Shown: positions 9,515 to 18,040 of the stretch, in pieces
Layout: each line of letters opens with the position of its first letter
How positions within the stretch are numbered: the first letter of the stretch is position 1
NCBI GenBank assembly: GCA_021603905.1
Contig: BQIU01000040.1
Location: 1 to 35,028, forward strand
Direction of reading: 5' to 3'
DNA from: Nitrospirales bacterium
Lineage (GTDB): Bacteria > Nitrospirota > Nitrospiria > Nitrospirales > UBA8639
Length of the DNA stretch: 35,028 bases
Program-made: the position numbers and the translations under genes
The notes under the pieces: generated by a model
Told to the model about the DNA's origin: nothing
Databases searched by the model: none
The model's input: the letters and a program-made list of their open reading frames with translations, nothing else

Positions 9515-10435
9515 TTATTGTCGAACACTTGTGTGAGACATGCTAAAGGTGACCTCATTGCCCTTTCCATGGTACATCACACTCGGAACAAGGGTTTGAA
9601 CCAAGAAAATGCCACGTCCTGACCTTGCGGTTTGAGGCAATGTTTGAACATCTCGGCCTAATAACTTTTCCCACTCGAATCCGTCACCGTCATCAACGAT
9701 TCGAATGTCAACTTTTCCCAAGTTCACATCATGTGTGTATGAGAGTCGAACTCGTCGTTTTTTATATTTAGAATCCTCTCGGCGCACTTGCAATAATTGT
9801 TCATAATTATCGTCCATTAGCGCACGCATTTTCTCTTCAGGGGTAATATGTAAATTCCCATGCTCAATGGCATTCATCAGTAATTCGTGTAACGCCACTC
9901 GAACACTGAGCAATTGTTGCCCAGAAAGAGATCCAACCATGGATCTGATGACGAGATTCACGACGCTTCCGAGCATCTCGGGAAGATTATTAATCACGAG
10001 ATGACTCGTGATATCATCTATAATGGCCTGCACATACTCATCAGCCCACCGGGCCCGCAAGAGTGAACAGGCTCGATCAACAGCATTCCGAAGCTCGCTG
10101 AGTTGAAAAGGCTTCACCAGATAGTCTGACGCGCCAGCCTTTAATGCGGCCACAGCAGCCTGTTCACTGCCAAATCCTGTGACAACAATCACGGGGCACG
10201 AAGGTTGGGAGGCTTTAATTTGAGTTGTCAGCGTGAGACCATCTCGCTGGGGCATTCGCACGTCAGTCACGACAACATCGGGACGTTCTTTTTCAAACTT
10301 CTCCCACGCATCATCGCCATTTCTCGCAGTGATGACGGAAAAGTCCAAGAAACGAATCGCTTCGGCCATGGCATCAAGAATCGATTCTTCATCATCAACG
10401 ATGAGAATTCGTTCCCGGCCGTACGGTATAGTCAT
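9515..10435 (-). CDS. Receiver fused to an RsbW/SpoIIAB-like ATPase domain
   Basis: A 306-residue protein. GGAG lies 7 bases before the ATG at 10435. Residues about 8-125 form a receiver with acidic pair D14/D15, phosphoacceptor D58 (VTDVRMPQRDG) and K108 (DYLVKPF). Residues about 140-300 form a GHKL ATPase of the anti-sigma/serine-kinase type: N box ALHELLMNAIEHGN (181-194, with E184 and N188), G1 box DDGDGF (248-253), G2 box SGRGIFLVQ (272-280). There is no dimerisation or phosphorylatable-histidine domain, so it is not a histidine kinase. The family suggests a regulator that binds or phosphorylates a STAS anti-anti-sigma protein, switched here by phosphorylation of its receiver. A STAS gene lies upstream at 14866-15222, and the hybrid kinase just upstream is a candidate phosphodonor; both links are inferred from position. 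Confidence 0.88.
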   Translation of the reverse strand: MTIPYGRERILIVDDEESILDAMAEAIRFLDFSVITARNGDDAWEKFEKERPDVVVTDVRMPQRDGLTLTTQIKASQPSCPVIVVTGFGSEQAAVAALKAGASDYLVKPFQLSELRNAVDRACSLLRARWADEYVQAIIDDITSHLVINNLPEMLGSVVNLVIRSMVGSLSGQQLLSVRVALHELLMNAIEHGNLHITPEEKMRALMDDNYEQLLQVRREDSKYKKRRVRLSYTHDVNLGKVDIRIVDDGDGFEWEKLLGRDVQTLPQTARSGRGIFLVQTLVPSVMYHGKGNEVTFSMSHTSVRQ

Positions 10436-10509
10436 TCACGCTCCATTACAGTCATCTACCATTACGGAGAAACCACAGAAGAACTACTGACACGATCCGC
10501 GATACTCTC

Positions 10510-13473
10510 TTAAGACACGAGGGTTCGTAGTGCAGGAAGCAAACGATTAAATTGTTGCGCGAGGTCTGCGTACGCGCGGTCTAAAGCTTGACTATCGCGA
10601 GAACGAGCAACCTTTTCCAAGCGTGCAGATGCATTGGCCGCATCAAGAGCATGCAATGCTCCTAATGAACCTTTGAGTTGATGGACATGATTCCAGAGCA
10701 CATCATACGCTTGTGCATCACAGGCAGCGTGAATCAATCGCATAACCTTAGGGCCCGAATCAAGAAAAATTATCACCAGGCTCTTCAGCAGCGCCCAATC
10801 ACCATCTAACCCCTCGAGGGCTTTTTTCACATCATAGACGACAGAAGTATCTTCATGAATCATCGGGACTTGAGAGTCCATTGACGGTATGCCCATTGTC
10901 GTCTGAGTCACATCCAGCGTAGCCACAGAACCTTCCATCACCTCAGAACCCATCGACACCGATACCTGAAACTTCGGCCTCCATTTACGAAGCATGGCCA
11001 TGAGCTGATGAGCACGAATGGGTTTCGCCATATAATCGTCCATTCCTGCATGCAAACATTGCTCTTGATCGCCTTTCATAGCGTTGGCCGTCATACCGAT
11101 GATCGGCACGTGAGAGGTGTCTCGTTGCTCGTCGCTCGTCGCTTGTTCTTTGTCTAGCGCTTCACGCGCGCGAATCGCACGCGTCGCTTCCAATCCATCC
11201 ATTTCAGGCATTTGCCAATCCATGAAGACGACATCATAGCCTCCACCCGCACTCGCTTCTAGAGCTTCACGACCATTTCCGACCAATGTGACATGACACC
11301 CGATTTTCTTCAGTGCCCAAGATACGACTTTTTGATTCACTAAATTATCTTCTGCGACTAATACCGATAGGCCCGAAAATATAGGTAATATTTCAGACGT
11401 GTCATTCGAAAGATCATGAAGCGCTGGAGAATGCTCTCTCGTCTTCTCCAGGCATTGGATTAATTGAGCACGATGCACCGGCTTAGTCAATATGGAATCA
11501 CCCACCACATCAGTGCCGGTTCGATCAGACATCGGCAGCCCTCGCGACACAAGACGGACAAATTGAACAGACTGGAGAAGTGGGTCCGACTTCACCGCAT
11601 TGATAAACCTTTCTCGATACGAATCAGAAAGGAGGGAATCAATCAACACTGTGGTATACGGCTGCGAGTCCTTTGTACCCGCACGTAACCATGAACGAGC
11701 TTGCGTGCAATCTACCGTGCTCGCCCACCTCACCTCTAACTCCAGAAACATACCTTGAAGCATTTTCAAAGTGGCAGAAGGACAACCAACGCATAAGACA
11801 CGAGACTTTTTGAGCAGAAAAGAATGCACAACCTTGGGTGAAGCACCCTCAGCATCCACTTTAAAAGGGATCTGACACCAGAATATCGAGCCTCCCCCTT
11901 CAGCGGTGTCGACACCAATGACACCTTGCATCAACTCAACAAGCTGACGGGAGATAGCCAATCCCAGACCAGTTCCGCCGTATTTTCTCGTCGTGGAGAC
12001 ATCGGCCTGAGAGAACGCTTGAAACAATTGCGGATGTGCCTTTTCAGATATGCCAATTCCCGTGTCACTGACTGAAAACCGTAAAGACAAACAAGGTGAA
12101 GCAGAAAGAATATTCACAGGAGTCAGCAATGAAGGTTGGTCTACCGTATTAGGAGATTTCTCGGCTGACACCTCACTCGCTGTCGCGACATTCTCATGAC
12201 TTGTCCGTTCCACTCCGACCAGAACCTCTCCATGATCGGTGAATTTTATCGCATTCCCAATAAAGTTTGTGAGAATTTGGCGAAGACGATTCGGATCGCC
12301 AATGAGTATTTCAGGCACATCAGGATGAACGACACAAGCCAAATCTAGATTTTTTTTGTGGGCTCGTTGAGCAAATACATCCAGGACTTCGTCAAGAAGC
12401 CGCCGAACGTCGAAACGGACAATTTCTAAATGAAGCTTCCCAGCTTCAATTTTGGAAAAATCGAGAATATCATTAATAATGGTCAGAAGGGTTTCACTTG
12501 ATGATCGAATCAATGACACCGATTCAACTTGCTCCGCTGTTAAGGATGAATGTAACAACATTTCCGTCATGCCGATGACCCCATTCAGTGGAGTTCGAAT
12601 TTCATGACTCATCGTCGCCAAAAACGAAGCTTTGGCTTTTGTCGCGGCTTCCGCCTCCACCAAGGCTTCATCAAGTTCTCGATTTTTCGATTCAAGCATC
12701 GTTGCAAATGCTGACAACTCATCAGCGGCTAACTTTCGTTCCGAGATATCCAGACCAAACCCACGAACTAATCCTAGCGCTGGATGCGGGCTAAACACCC
12801 ATGCATACCGATGCTGCCCTACATCAACTTCGATATCTCGGCGTATCGTATTTGTATTCAAACAGTCCTGTATCAAATTAAGAAAATGCACAGGAAATGC
12901 AGCAGAGTATTCTGAATCGTCATCATCCACCTCATACATTAATTGAATCATAGCCGCATTGGCATACAACAGATTACCTGTCCCATCAACTTCGATGATC
13001 GGAAATGGACTTTCTTCAGGAATCGAAGCTAGCTTATGCGAATCTTCTCGTAATTGCACTTCCATACTGAGGTCACGAAATGTCATCATCACCCCTGTCC
13101 CACCAACATCATCCAATACGAGACTCGACAGTTCAACCCAACACCATTCGCCATAACGAGTGCGCAATCGTGTTCGAGGCGACCACACGATTGAATGGAT
13201 TTGTTCACATCTGCTAACAGGGCAAGAGCCCACATCCTGCTCCGATTCATGGACAAGGCATTCAAAAACTTCATGAGCGTTCCTACCACGAATTGCTGCC
13301 TCACTCCATCTCAACATACGGCACCCAGCATCATTCAACATCTCGATCTGACCAGATTCATTGATCACACAAACTCCCACCGTAAGTGCTTTCAATAAGG
13401 CATGATTCATCGAAACTTGTCGACGATATTCATATTCAAATTGCTGATTGTCGGACGAAGTAGGATTATTCAT
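10510..13473 (-). CDS. Hybrid histidine kinase: PAS-PAS-HisKA-HATPase-pseudoreceiver-receiver-Hpt
   Basis: A 987-residue cytoplasmic sensor kinase with no membrane segment. Order: PAS-like regions at about 20-140 and 150-248 (the second ending GFGLDISERK); a coiled linker; HisKA with H290 (MSHEIRTPLNGVIG); HATPase with N box at about 399-410 (NFIGNAIKFT), DTGIG (470-474) and GGTGLGLAI (499-507); a degenerate receiver (about 555-680) lacking the acidic pair (CVGCP) but keeping an Asp near 612 and K664; a full receiver with D708/N710, D752 (MDWQMPEMDG) and K817; a C-terminal Hpt with H931 (HQLKGSLG). This is a multistep phosphorelay architecture of the BarA kind. The ATG is 12 bases after the HD-GYP stop, so translation may be coupled; no strong ribosome site is visible. 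The Hpt could pass phosphate to the receiver-ATPase encoded next. Confidence 0.94.
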   Translation of the reverse strand: MNNPTSSDNQQFEYEYRRQVSMNHALLKALTVGVCVINESGQIEMLNDAGCRMLRWSEAAIRGRNAHEVFECLVHESEQDVGSCPVSRCEQIHSIVWSPRTRLRTRYGEWCWVELSSLVLDDVGGTGVMMTFRDLSMEVQLREDSHKLASIPEESPFPIIEVDGTGNLLYANAAMIQLMYEVDDDDSEYSAAFPVHFLNLIQDCLNTNTIRRDIEVDVGQHRYAWVFSPHPALGLVRGFGLDISERKLAADELSAFATMLESKNRELDEALVEAEAATKAKASFLATMSHEIRTPLNGVIGMTEMLLHSSLTAEQVESVSLIRSSSETLLTIINDILDFSKIEAGKLHLEIVRFDVRRLLDEVLDVFAQRAHKKNLDLACVVHPDVPEILIGDPNRLRQILTNFIGNAIKFTDHGEVLVGVERTSHENVATASEVSAEKSPNTVDQPSLLTPVNILSASPCLSLRFSVSDTGIGISEKAHPQLFQAFSQADVSTTRKYGGTGLGLAISRQLVELMQGVIGVDTAEGGGSIFWCQIPFKVDAEGASPKVVHSFLLKKSRVLCVGCPSATLKMLQGMFLELEVRWASTVDCTQARSWLRAGTKDSQPYTTVLIDSLLSDSYRERFINAVKSDPLLQSVQFVRLVSRGLPMSDRTGTDVVGDSILTKPVHRAQLIQCLEKTREHSPALHDLSNDTSEILPIFSGLSVLVAEDNLVNQKVVSWALKKIGCHVTLVGNGREALEASAGGGYDVVFMDWQMPEMDGLEATRAIRAREALDKEQATSDEQRDTSHVPIIGMTANAMKGDQEQCLHAGMDDYMAKPIRAHQLMAMLRKWRPKFQVSVSMGSEVMEGSVATLDVTQTTMGIPSMDSQVPMIHEDTSVVYDVKKALEGLDGDWALLKSLVIIFLDSGPKVMRLIHAACDAQAYDVLWNHVHQLKGSLGALHALDAANASARLEKVARSRDSQALDRAYADLAQQFNRLLPALRTLVS

Positions 13474-13485
13474 CTTGTAGAACTT

Positions 13486-14787
13486 TTATGTAATCGTGGA
13501 AAAGTACTTCCTAATATCAATCTTTTCACTCATAGGATTAAGAATATCAAGAATCACCCGTTCTCGTGCGGATGGATGAGCTAAGGCTAGATCTTCGATG
13601 AAAGGGGGATCGTAGAAATTTCCTTGTTGATCCTTAATGATATTCACTATTGGCTTTAACCGTTCGAGAGAATTTGATTTAACAACCACAGCCCGTTCAC
13701 CTGTTGACAGACTGACAAGACTTCCGAGTGGATAGACGCCAAAACAACGAATAAGGGCTTCAACAGACTCTGTGCGCAATTTTCCACCTTTGGCAGCCAT
13801 GTACAGCTTTCGAATAGCTAACACGGTTGGAAGATCTGGTGGAGGACCCCAGTGACTCACAAGAGCATCCAATTGATCGATAAATCCAATAATATCACTA
13901 AGAATTAACAGCTCATCAGCTGTTCTGTGGTAGGGATAACCAGACCCGTCTTGCCGTTCATGATGTTCTGCCACCACTCGTTGCACGTCAGATGAAATCG
14001 ATGGACATTGCTCTAGGATGGCCAGACCGCGTTCGACATGACGTTCAAAAATCACTTGTTCATGTCCTGCTAACTCATGTTTTCGTCTTAGCAAGTTACG
14101 CGGGATTCGGATATGCCCAATATCATGAAGCAATCCGCCGAGAGCCAGAACTTCCAAGGCCTTTTCATTCAATCCAAGTTGAATACCAACCATGAGTGAA
14201 AGTATCGCCACATCAACAACATGACCGTATAAAGTCTTGTCGAATTGTTGGAGATTTTGCATCAAATACACTTCAGACATTGCTTGTTCCTGAGCGAATA
14301 CCTGTTCTAAGAGTGCCTGCATTGTCTGTTGAAGTTTGGGATGATCAATGCTTGCTCCAGTTTTCACGCCTTCAAACACACTTTCCATAGCGATCATGGC
14401 ATCGTGTTTGACTTTCAGCGAGGCTTCTTGCGGAGAAAGTGGCGAAGAAGAGGGCATATCTCCTTCCAGAGACCTTTCTTTACGTGAAACACCATCAACC
14501 TCTGGTGGTTGAGCCGCAGCATGAGACTCATCAGATTGCCCTCCATGCTCTTCACTCACATCCAATCCTCGGGAAGGATCAATCATGACTTCCCTGACAT
14601 CAGACTTGAGAAGAAGGTCAACTTCTTTTTGTGTCTTGAGCAGACGGTTATGTCGGAAAAATGGAGATTTCCACCAAGACTGATAGACGCCAACTAAAAA
14701 CATTCCAGACTTAAGCTGGCTCGTGGCTATCCGTTTCGTCGTGGAGGCAGTAGGAGGGCGGACAGGAGGAGATGAGGCCTTCGTCAT
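13486..14787 (-). CDS. HD-GYP domain protein, probable cyclic-di-GMP phosphodiesterase
   Basis: A 433-residue protein with a DUF3391-like N-terminal region (about 18-75), a Ser/Pro/Glu-rich linker, and an HD-GYP domain from about 175 to 330. Metal and signature residues are present: H189 (YGHVVDVA), H221-D222 (LLHDIGHIRIPRNLL), H250, H275/H276 and the GYP motif (HHERQDGSGYP, 275-285). The enzyme family hydrolyses cyclic-di-GMP to pGpG or GMP. The N-terminal domain is the one commonly found beside HD-GYP. It sits between a STAS gene and the hybrid kinase; a PilZ receptor gene for the same second messenger is about 640 bases upstream. No GGDEF synthase is in the window. The ribosome site is weak. 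Confidence 0.94.
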   Translation of the reverse strand: MTKASSPPVRPPTASTTKRIATSQLKSGMFLVGVYQSWWKSPFFRHNRLLKTQKEVDLLLKSDVREVMIDPSRGLDVSEEHGGQSDESHAAAQPPEVDGVSRKERSLEGDMPSSSPLSPQEASLKVKHDAMIAMESVFEGVKTGASIDHPKLQQTMQALLEQVFAQEQAMSEVYLMQNLQQFDKTLYGHVVDVAILSLMVGIQLGLNEKALEVLALGGLLHDIGHIRIPRNLLRRKHELAGHEQVIFERHVERGLAILEQCPSISSDVQRVVAEHHERQDGSGYPYHRTADELLILSDIIGFIDQLDALVSHWGPPPDLPTVLAIRKLYMAAKGGKLRTESVEALIRCFGVYPLGSLVSLSTGERAVVVKSNSLERLKPIVNIIKDQQGNFYDPPFIEDLALAHPSARERVILDILNPMSEKIDIRKYFSTIT

Positions 14788-14865
14788 AAAATCTTAGACG
14801 TATTAAACCCACGATCAGTAAGTAGTTCGTATGAATCATACTGTCAGAAAACGGCAGCAACGACC

Positions 14866-15222
14866 TTACGAGCTGACCGGCGCAGGACTCGAAGATACAC
14901 GCTTAGCGTCTAGGAGTGTAGGAAATATTTGAACCATTTTGGGGACATTCGCAAGATCTAACACTTGCCGAACATATGGTTGCGGATTCACTAGACTTAA
15001 CTGTGCATGTTTGACTTTCAAATTTTGATGCGCGATAACCAATAATCCTAAGGCCGAACTATCAACAAATGAGACATGTTCCATATTAATAATAATATGT
15101 GAACACCCTTCTTTTTGGAGTCGTTCGACCGCATCCTTAAAGACCTTTCTTGCGCCAAAGTCGAACCGACCTTCTAATTCAAGAACCACAACTGAATCCT
15201 CTTGCTGTTCAGTAATTTGCAT
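14866..15222 (-). CDS. STAS-domain anti-anti-sigma-like protein
   Basis: A 118-residue single STAS domain. The reading frame is open further upstream, but the ATG at 15222 has GAGGAGG about 6 bases upstream and begins exactly at the domain (MQITEQQEDSVVVLELEGRF). The phosphorylation loop is SFVDSSALGLL (51-61). By comparison with SpoIIAA, S56 (second Ser of DSS) is the likely phosphorylation site. Family members bind RsbW-type kinases and release a sigma factor or other target. An RsbW-like partner fused to a receiver is encoded at 9515-10435 in the same direction. A strong FliA-type promoter lies about 110 bases upstream, so this gene probably begins its own transcript. Confidence 0.92.
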   Translation of the reverse strand: MQITEQQEDSVVVLELEGRFDFGARKVFKDAVERLQKEGCSHIIINMEHVSFVDSSALGLLVIAHQNLKVKHAQLSLVNPQPYVRQVLDLANVPKMVQIFPTLLDAKRVSSSPAPVSS

Positions 15223-15332
15223 CTTACCCTCCTCTACACTATAGAACATCTCAAAAGTATCAAACACGAAAACGTGGATTTCTAAAACCTCGATATCGTC
15301 ACTACAACACACACGGTCAAAACCTATTCTTG

Positions 15333-15359
15333 TTATCGGACAACAAACACAAAAGTTTA
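15333..15359 (-). promoter_or_regulatory. FliA (sigma-28)-type promoter for the STAS gene
   Basis: Read on the minus strand: TAAACTTT, 11 bases, TCCGATAA. The consensus is TAAAGTTT-N11-GCCGATAA, so each box matches at 7 of 8 with the exact spacer. Transcription would start near 15325, about 100 bases before the STAS ATG. It lies in a non-coding gap between PilZ and STAS, where a promoter is plausible. This would put the STAS/HD-GYP/kinase part under flagellar-class control. Confidence 0.62.
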
Positions 15360-15428
15360 GTAAAAGGTCTATGGGATGGAAGAAAACGCACGTATTTCTA
15401 CGAACAAAGAACAAGGTCTTTTCAGAAC

Positions 15429-15818
15429 TTAATCTTTTGGCTTAAGACCAATATGTTCATGAATTTCCTGTTCCACGTGTGGAACCTGGTCATGGCTATT
15501 GAACATGACGAGGTTACGAAGATGAGCTAAACTTTCTTCTCCAAGAATATGCGTAAACCGAATCGCAATCCCTGAGTCATCCACGCGTGCGACGATACCT
15601 GTCGCGTGAATACAGAGATCTCCAATCCCTCCATCCAGTATCAACGCGACCTGACAGTCTGAATTCATTGGAAGTTGCTCGGTGCACTCGAGATAAAGTC
15701 CATTGAGACTAATGTCACTCAGACAACCTTTAATACGCTTGGGGCCACCCGATTGCAACTCCGCTTCCAGATTCACATCTACTCGAGTAAATTCTCGACG
15801 ACAAGGCATATCACTCAT
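15429..15818 (-). CDS. PilZ-domain cyclic-di-GMP receptor protein
   Basis: A 129-residue single PilZ domain. I choose the ATG at 15818, since the GTG three codons earlier is only 3 bases from the GGAG. The two ligand motifs are present: RxxxR as R8-x-x-x-R12 (RREFTR) and D/NxSxxG as D35-I-S37-L-N-G40. Such proteins bind cyclic-di-GMP dimers and change partner contacts. There is no extra effector domain, so it must act through a partner. It follows cheR and precedes STAS; a stable hairpin lies just upstream of its ribosome site. Confidence 0.92.
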   Translation of the reverse strand: MSDMPCRREFTRVDVNLEAELQSGGPKRIKGCLSDISLNGLYLECTEQLPMNSDCQVALILDGGIGDLCIHATGIVARVDDSGIAIRFTHILGEESLAHLRNLVMFNSHDQVPHVEQEIHEHIGLKPKD

Positions 15819-15848
15819 TTCACACACACTCCTTCTTTTGGAAAATCT

Positions 15849-15879
15849 TGCGTAACGGTTGTTGTCACACCGTTACGCA
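15849..15879 (-). repeat. Perfect 11-bp hairpin between cheR and the PilZ gene
   Basis: TGCGTAACGGT (15849-15859) and ACCGTTACGCA (15869-15879) pair perfectly around a 9-base loop. On the minus strand it is followed by AGATTTTCC, a poor T-tract, and then the PilZ ribosome site about 20 bases further. It could be a weak terminator after cheR or a leader structure controlling PilZ expression. Confidence 0.5.
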
Positions 15880-15977
15880 CATCAGTTGTCTTTGGTAGGT
15901 GAATCGTCATGCACTCGCCCGTGTAAGCCCAATGACCGAATGCTTCTTCACAACAAATGAATGTCATCTGCATCCTT

Positions 15978-16808
15978 CTACACCGAACGAAGCCGATAAC
16001 ACGAAGTCCCACAGATCGATACTCGTTCAAACGCGTGGTCAAGATTGAGAGTGGTTTCTGATCCACCTAGAAATAAGTACCCATCAGGGCTCAGATGATC
16101 TCGAATTTTGGCTAAGATCTTCTTTTTGGTTTCGACATCAAAATAAATAAGCACATTCCGTAAAAACACAATATCGAGTTTCGGAAATGGCAACCACGTT
16201 CCCACCAAATTCATGGTCTTAAACTCAATCATCTTTCGAAGCTCTTCCTTCACATACCAACTCAGACCTTCTTGCGAGAAATATTTCAGTAACATCTTTG
16301 CAGGAAGGCCACGATTGACTTCCATCTGGTTGTATTTCCCTTCCTGGCAACGAAGGAGCATTGCCGTGGAAATATCAGTCGCAAAGAATTTAATCTTCCA
16401 CACATCACTCTCCGGAAGTGCTTCCCGGATCACTAACGCCATGGTATAGGGTTCCTGCCCACTGGAGCTTGCCCCACACCAGATATTCAAACATTTGCTC
16501 TCTTCACGTTTTTTTATTAATTCCGGAAGCACCCCATCTCGTAACGCTTCAAAAGGTGTGAGATCACGAAAAAAACTTGTTTCGTTCGTGGTCATGGCTT
16601 CAATCACACGCCGGTGAAGTTTCCCATACGAAGTGTGGCGTAACTGACGGACAAGATCAGAGATCGACGCGAGTCCTTCCTCTTTAACAAGAGGTTGAAG
16701 TCGGGCTCGAACTAAATATTCTTTTTTGGGCTCAAGCACAATGGCCGAATGCTCTCGCACAAGCTCACGAACAAATTGCAGCTCAGTTTCGGAAAGGGAT
16801 TGGGACAT
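15978..16808 (-). CDS. cheR: CheR receptor methyltransferase of system 2
   Basis: A 276-residue S-adenosylmethionine-dependent enzyme that methylates receptor glutamates. It has the N-terminal helical domain (about 5-75), AMTTNETSFFRD (71-82), the SAM site NIWCGASSSGQEPYT (108-122), ATDIS (143-147) and FLRNVLIYFD (215-224). In the beta-subdomain the stretch FSQEGLSWYVKEEL (177-190) is about four residues shorter than the matching E. coli loop. That is the form expected in CheR proteins that do not need a receptor docking peptide, which fits the receptor at 18482-20968 lacking one. The ATG is 31 bases after cheB; no clear ribosome site is seen. Confidence 0.96.
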   Translation of the reverse strand: MSQSLSETELQFVRELVREHSAIVLEPKKEYLVRARLQPLVKEEGLASISDLVRQLRHTSYGKLHRRVIEAMTTNETSFFRDLTPFEALRDGVLPELIKKREESKCLNIWCGASSSGQEPYTMALVIREALPESDVWKIKFFATDISTAMLLRCQEGKYNQMEVNRGLPAKMLLKYFSQEGLSWYVKEELRKMIEFKTMNLVGTWLPFPKLDIVFLRNVLIYFDVETKKKILAKIRDHLSPDGYLFLGGSETTLNLDHAFERVSICGTSCYRLRSV

Positions 16809-16839
16809 ATAGATACTAGAATCCTAAGATAACGCTATT

Positions 16840-17952
16840 TCATGAAGTTGTCAGGTGACTTTGCACCGTGGACTCGGAACGTTCCATCTGAACCCGTCGT
16901 TGGATCTCACTCGCCATTTCTGAAAGTGGGAGAACGTTGTCAGCCAGACCGGCATGAACCACAGCACCAGGCATCCCCCACACCACACTACTCAATTCAT
17001 CTTGAGCAAGGATTTGACCACCTTTTACTCGAATCATTTTACAGCCACGAAGACCATCTCTTCCCATTCCAGTGAGAATAAGCGCCAAGGCACTCTGGCC
17101 AAAGACTCGAGCCACTGAACGAAATAAGACATCCACAGACGGACGACAAGAATTCTCCTGTTGTCCTTGATTGATCGCCAGTTCAACTCGACAACCTTTT
17201 CGCACCACAGTCATGTGGTAGTTTCCAGGCGCTATCCAGGCATGCCCCGGAAGTAAAGACTTCCCAGCGATACCTTCGTGAACAGGCATGGCACATTTTA
17301 ACGACAATCGTTCGCTTAAACTTTTGGTAAAAATTGGTGGCATATGTTGAACGATGACAATGGGAACAGGAAAATCCTTTTGAAGCCGCGAAAGCACTTC
17401 TGCCAAGGCATTTGGACCTCCAGTTGAGACACCAATGGCTAACACGTCCACACGTGTCTGTCGCGTCGCCTTCTCAACTGAAATGGTTGACGGGACGATG
17501 AACTCTTGGGGTAAGCTAGGCACAGACGGTGCTGAATGACGAGATTTGGAACAGAGAGATTTAATTTTAGGGATCAGTTCTTCTCGTACTCGTTCCCTCG
17601 CGATTGCCACACGCTGGCTATTTATCGGAATCGCGACATAATCATTGGCTCCGCACGATAACGCTTCAAGCGTATCACGTGCGGCACGCTGACTTAACGT
17701 ACTGAACATAATAATGGGAAGATGTGGGTAACGATTTCGGATTTTTCCTATCACCGCGATTCCATCCACGGCGGACATGTTAATATCCATACTCACCACA
17801 TCTGGGGTCACATGCTCAATTAGTGACAACGCAATATTTCCATTCGCAACATTTCCGACAATTTCTAATTCTTCGTCTTGCTTGATTTCATCAGATATGA
17901 TGCGACGCATAAACACTGCACCATTAACAATTAAGACACGAATTTTAGACAT
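16840..17952 (-). CDS. cheB: CheB methylesterase with a degenerate receiver domain
   Basis: About 370 residues. I choose the ATG at 17952 (MSKIRVLIVNG) because it aligns with E. coli CheB MSKIRVLSVDD; an in-frame ATG at 17985 is possible, and neither has a strong ribosome site. The C-terminal methylesterase domain (about 168-350) keeps the catalytic triad: S176 (GVSTGGP), H203 (VQHMPP) and D299 (GMGRDG). The N-terminal receiver (about 3-120) is altered: the metal-binding acidic pair is N10-G11, the conserved lysine is I108 (VAIPI for VxKP), and the usual Pro after the phosphoacceptor loop is Ser (DINMS), although D56 remains. Normal phosphorylation by CheA therefore looks unlikely. It should deamidate or demethylate the system 2 receptor, perhaps without feedback. 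It lies between cheY and cheR. Confidence 0.94.
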   Translation of the reverse strand: MSKIRVLIVNGAVFMRRIISDEIKQDEELEIVGNVANGNIALSLIEHVTPDVVSMDINMSAVDGIAVIGKIRNRYPHLPIIMFSTLSQRAARDTLEALSCGANDYVAIPINSQRVAIARERVREELIPKIKSLCSKSRHSAPSVPSLPQEFIVPSTISVEKATRQTRVDVLAIGVSTGGPNALAEVLSRLQKDFPVPIVIVQHMPPIFTKSLSERLSLKCAMPVHEGIAGKSLLPGHAWIAPGNYHMTVVRKGCRVELAINQGQQENSCRPSVDVLFRSVARVFGQSALALILTGMGRDGLRGCKMIRVKGGQILAQDELSSVVWGMPGAVVHAGLADNVLPLSEMASEIQRRVQMERSESTVQSHLTTS

Positions 17953-18040
17953 GTCCGTACATTTGTCTGCTTCTCTACATTCCATAATGTATCAAGCGCA
18001 AGGTGAAGTTCCCGTATGTGATTAGTGATCTCCAGACCAA

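Noticed and set aside
11120..11150. Short tandem GCTCGTC-like repeat in the hybrid kinase gene
   Set aside because: Only about two units, in frame within a linker; too short to suggest phase variation.
15223..15414. N-terminal extension of the STAS frame
   Set aside because: It runs through the FliA-type promoter, is Cys/Phe-rich and unlike STAS proteins, and the internal ATG has a strong ribosome site.
15815..16066. Minus-strand 83-codon frame overlapping the end of cheR
   Set aside because: Overlaps cheR in another frame, spans the hairpin and has no recognisable sequence.
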